Source: Azoarcus sp. (GTDB lineage Bacteria > Pseudomonadota > Gammaproteobacteria > Burkholderiales > Rhodocyclaceae). Taken from it: a DNA stretch of 8,085 bases. Shown here in pieces: positions 5,745-8,085 of this stretch (position 1 is its first letter; each line of letters starts with the position of its first letter). Location: contig JALNWS010000182.1 of assembly GCA_023230755.1 (NCBI GenBank), positions 1 through 8,085 of the forward strand, in the 5' to 3' direction. Below the pieces are notes generated by a model. The model was not told the DNA's origin and searched no databases. It worked only from the letters and a program-made list of their open reading frames with translations. The position numbers and the translations under genes are program-made.

Positions 5745-5769
5745 CCGCGCGGCGAAGACCGCCGCGCGG
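5745..5769 (-). repeat. Strong GC hairpin between atpD and atpC
   Basis: CCGCGCGGCG (5745-5754) and CGCCGCGCGG (5760-5769) form a perfect 10-bp stem, all G and C, around a 5-base loop. It begins 9 bases after the atpD stop and ends a few bases before the atpC Shine-Dalgarno. No U-run follows, so it is unlikely to terminate fully. A role in mRNA stability, processing or lowering epsilon output relative to beta is inferred. Confidence 0.7.
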
Positions 5770-5778
5770 GTGAGCGAA

Positions 5779-7179
5779 TTACTGGAGCTTCTTCGCTTTC
5801 TCGATGGCCTCTTCGATGCCGCCGACCATGTAGAAAGCCTGTTCGGGCAGGGAGTCACACTCGCCGCTCACGATCATCTTGAAGCCCTTGATCGTGTCGT
5901 TGAGGGTCACGTACTTGCCAGGCGAACCGGTGAAGACTTCCGCAACGTGGAACGGCTGCGACAGGAAGCGCTGGATCTTACGCGCACGGCCCACGGCGAG
6001 CTTGTCTTCGGGAGACAGTTCGTCCATGCCCAGAATCGCGATGATGTCACGCAGTTCCTTGTACTTCTGCAGCGTCTGCTGAACCTGACGAGCCACGTTG
6101 TAGTGCTCTTCACCCACAACCAGCGGATCGAGCTGGCGGCTGGTGGAGTCGAGCGGATCGACGGCCGGATAGATACCCAGTGCGGCGATGTCACGCGACA
6201 GCACGACGGTGGAGTCGAGGTGCAGGAAGGTCGTTGCCGGCGACGGGTCGGTCAAGTCATCCGCAGGCACATACACGGCCTGGATGGAAGTGATCGAACC
6301 CACCTTGGTCGAGGTAATACGCTCTTGCAGACGGCCCATTTCTTCAGCCAGCGTCGGCTGATAGCCCACTGCAGAAGGCATACGGCCGAGCAGTGCGGAC
6401 ACTTCAGTACCGGCCAGCGTGTAGCGGTAGATGTTATCCACGAAGAACAGGATATCGCGGCCGTCGTCACGGAAACGCTCTGCCATCGTCAGGCCGGTCA
6501 GCGCCACGCGCAGACGGTTGCCCGGGGGTTCGTTCATCTGACCGAACACCATCGCAACCTTGTCGAGAACGTTCGAGTCCTTCATCTCGTGGTAGAAGTC
6601 GTTACCCTCACGAGTACGCTCACCCACACCGGCAAACACCGACAGACCTGCGTGCTGCTTGGCGATGTTGTTGATGAGTTCCATCATGTTCACCGTCTTG
6701 CCCACACCGGCGCCGCCGAACAGGCCGACCTTGCCGCCCTTTGCGAACGGGCAGATCAGGTCGATAACCTTGATGCCGGTTTCGAGCAGCTCAACGGAAG
6801 GCGAAAGTTCGTCGAACTTCGGTGCCTTCTGGTGAATCTGACGGAGCTCGTCACATTCGATCGGGCCAGCCTCGTCGATCGGGCGACCCAGCACGTCCAT
6901 AATGCGGCCGAGGGTGCCTTCACCGACGGGGACCGAAATGCCGGCACCGGTGGTGCCAACCTTCATTCCGCGGCGCAGGCCATCGGACGAACCCATCGCA
7001 ATGGTACGCACCACGCCATCACCGAGTTGCTGCTGGACCTCAAAGGTCAAGCCGTCTTCGGCAAACGAGTTGGCAGCGTCTTCGAGCTTCAGAGCCTCAT
7101 AAATCTTGGGCATCGCGTCGCGCGGGAACTGAATGTCCACCACCGCGCCGATGCACTGAACGATCGTACCAGTACTCAT
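5779..7179 (-). CDS. atpD: AtpD, F1 ATP synthase beta (catalytic) subunit
   Basis: Catalytic subunit of F1, which makes ATP from ADP and phosphate as the gamma stalk turns. The 466-residue protein is full length and strongly conserved. The beta-barrel domain begins GTIVQCIGAVVDIQFP. The P-loop GGAGVGKT is at 155-162, the catalytic glutamate is Glu187 in GERTREGND (186-194), and the Walker B segment is ILFFVDNIYRYTLAG (Asp248). The lever motif reads DELSPED (386-392) rather than DELSEED. It ends EEAIEKAKKLQ. ATG 7179 has AAGGA about 7 bases upstream; atpG ends 25 bases before. Leu TTA, Leu CTA and Ser TCA codons are missing throughout, as expected of a highly expressed gene in a GC-rich genome, which leaves a long meaningless open frame on the other strand. 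Confidence 0.99.
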   Translation of the reverse strand: MSTGTIVQCIGAVVDIQFPRDAMPKIYEALKLEDAANSFAEDGLTFEVQQQLGDGVVRTIAMGSSDGLRRGMKVGTTGAGISVPVGEGTLGRIMDVLGRPIDEAGPIECDELRQIHQKAPKFDELSPSVELLETGIKVIDLICPFAKGGKVGLFGGAGVGKTVNMMELINNIAKQHAGLSVFAGVGERTREGNDFYHEMKDSNVLDKVAMVFGQMNEPPGNRLRVALTGLTMAERFRDDGRDILFFVDNIYRYTLAGTEVSALLGRMPSAVGYQPTLAEEMGRLQERITSTKVGSITSIQAVYVPADDLTDPSPATTFLHLDSTVVLSRDIAALGIYPAVDPLDSTSRQLDPLVVGEEHYNVARQVQQTLQKYKELRDIIAILGMDELSPEDKLAVGRARKIQRFLSQPFHVAEVFTGSPGKYVTLNDTIKGFKMIVSGECDSLPEQAFYMVGGIEEAIEKAKKLQ

Positions 7180-7204
7180 CGTTTTTCCTTAATTCAATAA
7201 TCCG

Positions 7205-8074
7205 TTAGACCGCCGCGGCGCCGCTGACGATTTCCGACAGCTCTTTGGTGATCGCAGCCTGGCGGGTCTTGTTGTAGACCAGCTGAAGCTCGCCAATCAC
7301 GTTCTTCGCGTTGTCGGAAGCAGCCTTCATTGCCACCATACGTGCGCTCTGCTCGGAAGCCATGCTCTCGGCCACTGCCTGATACACCAGCGCTTCGACG
7401 TAACGCACCAGCATTTCGTCGATTACCACCTGTGGCTCGGGCTCGTAGAGGTAGTCCCACGAGCTGTCAGGCGTACCCAGATTTTCGCCTGTCAGCGGCA
7501 GCAGCTGTTCGAGCATGGGTTCCTGCTTCATCGTATTGATGAAACGGGTATAGACCACGTAGACCGCGTCGAGCTCTCCGTTCTGGAACGCATCGAGCAT
7601 CACCTTGACCGGGCCGATGAGCTTTTCAAGGTGAGGCGTATCGCCCAGTTGCACGACATGCGAAGACACCTTGGCGCCCACCCTTTGCATGAAACCAAAA
7701 CCCTTGTTGCCGATGCAGCAGGCACGGATCTCGGTTACACCTGCGGCTTCCCATTCCTTCATCGCAGTCACGGCTACGCGCTGGACGTTGGTGTTCATGC
7801 CGCCACAAAGGCCCTTATCGGTCGTCACCAGAATCAAGCCCACCCGTTTGACCTGCGCCTTGTGGGCCAGGAAGGGGTGTTGGTATTCAGTTACATTGGC
7901 CTGAGACAGGTTCGCGGCGAGTCGGCGGATCTTCTCGGCATAGGGTCGGGCAGCGCGCATCCTGTCCTGCGCCTTGCGCATTTTGGATGCGGCCACCATT
8001 TCCATGGCCTTGGTGATCTTGCGCGTGTTTTGCACGCTCTTGATCTTGGTACGGATTTCCTTACCGCTAGCCAT
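7205..8074 (-). CDS. atpG: AtpG, F1 ATP synthase gamma subunit
   Basis: Gamma subunit, the rotating shaft inside the alpha3-beta3 ring. The 289 residues match the bacterial length. The N-terminal helix of the coiled coil is KEIRTKIKSVQNTRKITKAM with EMVAASKMRKAQ (about 5-36). The central Rossmann-like part begins VGLILVTTDKGLCGGMNTNV (78-97). The C-terminal helix contains SEQSARMVAMKAASDNAKN and ends in the family signature ITKELSEIVSGAA (275-287). The ATG at 8074 is preceded by GGAG (8085-8082) with 7 bases spacing, right at the window edge. atpD follows after 25 bases. atpA should lie just beyond the right edge. Confidence 0.98.
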   Translation of the reverse strand: MASGKEIRTKIKSVQNTRKITKAMEMVAASKMRKAQDRMRAARPYAEKIRRLAANLSQANVTEYQHPFLAHKAQVKRVGLILVTTDKGLCGGMNTNVQRVAVTAMKEWEAAGVTEIRACCIGNKGFGFMQRVGAKVSSHVVQLGDTPHLEKLIGPVKVMLDAFQNGELDAVYVVYTRFINTMKQEPMLEQLLPLTGENLGTPDSSWDYLYEPEPQVVIDEMLVRYVEALVYQAVAESMASEQSARMVAMKAASDNAKNVIGELQLVYNKTRQAAITKELSEIVSGAAAV

Positions 8075-8085
8075 ATTCCGTCTCC

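Noticed and set aside
5725..7200. A 491-codon open frame on the plus strand, covering all of atpD
   Set aside because: Its codons are exact reverse complements of the atpD codons. Stops would need TTA, CTA or TCA in atpD, which a highly expressed GC-rich gene avoids. The protein has no recognisable domain and is full of His, Arg and Gln typical of antisense translation.

Overview
The window looks like ordinary chromosomal core sequence from a GC-rich betaproteobacterium. The product sequences and gene order (phoBR beside DUF971-ubiE-Tim44-ubiJ, facing an F1 ATP synthase cluster) fit the Rhodocyclales (Azoarcus/Thauera type) best. That placement is by eye, not by a search. Coding density is high, the longest stretch without a gene is about 176 bases, and I see no insertion sequence, phage gene, CRISPR array, tRNA or rRNA. 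I found no convincing undescribed multi-gene system. What deserves a second look is mostly regulatory structure between known genes.

Layout from left to right: (1) bases 1-348 hold the 3' end of an unrecognised gene on the plus strand, whose tail overlaps the tail of phoR by 23 bases. (2) Bases 326-2388 on the minus strand are the phosphate-starvation pair phoB-phoR (phoB first). Upstream of phoB is a palindrome plus a candidate Pho box and -10 element. (3) Bases 2565-5207 on the plus strand are a four-gene cluster: a DUF971 protein, ubiE (quinone C-methyltransferase), an exported membrane-anchored Tim44-like protein, and ubiJ (SCP2-type accessory factor of ubiquinone synthesis). (4) Bases 5239-5267 are a bidirectional intrinsic terminator where this cluster meets the ATP synthase operon. 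(5) Bases 5304-8074 on the minus strand are atpG-atpD-atpC (gamma, beta, epsilon of F1), the 3' end of an atp operon that continues beyond the right edge.

Functionally, the middle and right parts serve respiration: ubiE and ubiJ make the quinone electron carrier, and the F1 subunits use the proton gradient to make ATP. PhoBR senses phosphate limitation and activates Pho genes; its closeness to the other clusters need not be functional. Structural points of interest are a 10-bp perfect GC hairpin between atpD and atpC, an 8-bp GC hairpin six bases ahead of the ubiJ start with no visible Shine-Dalgarno, a phoR start whose Shine-Dalgarno fits an ATT codon better than the GTG, and the absence of ubiB directly after ubiJ.
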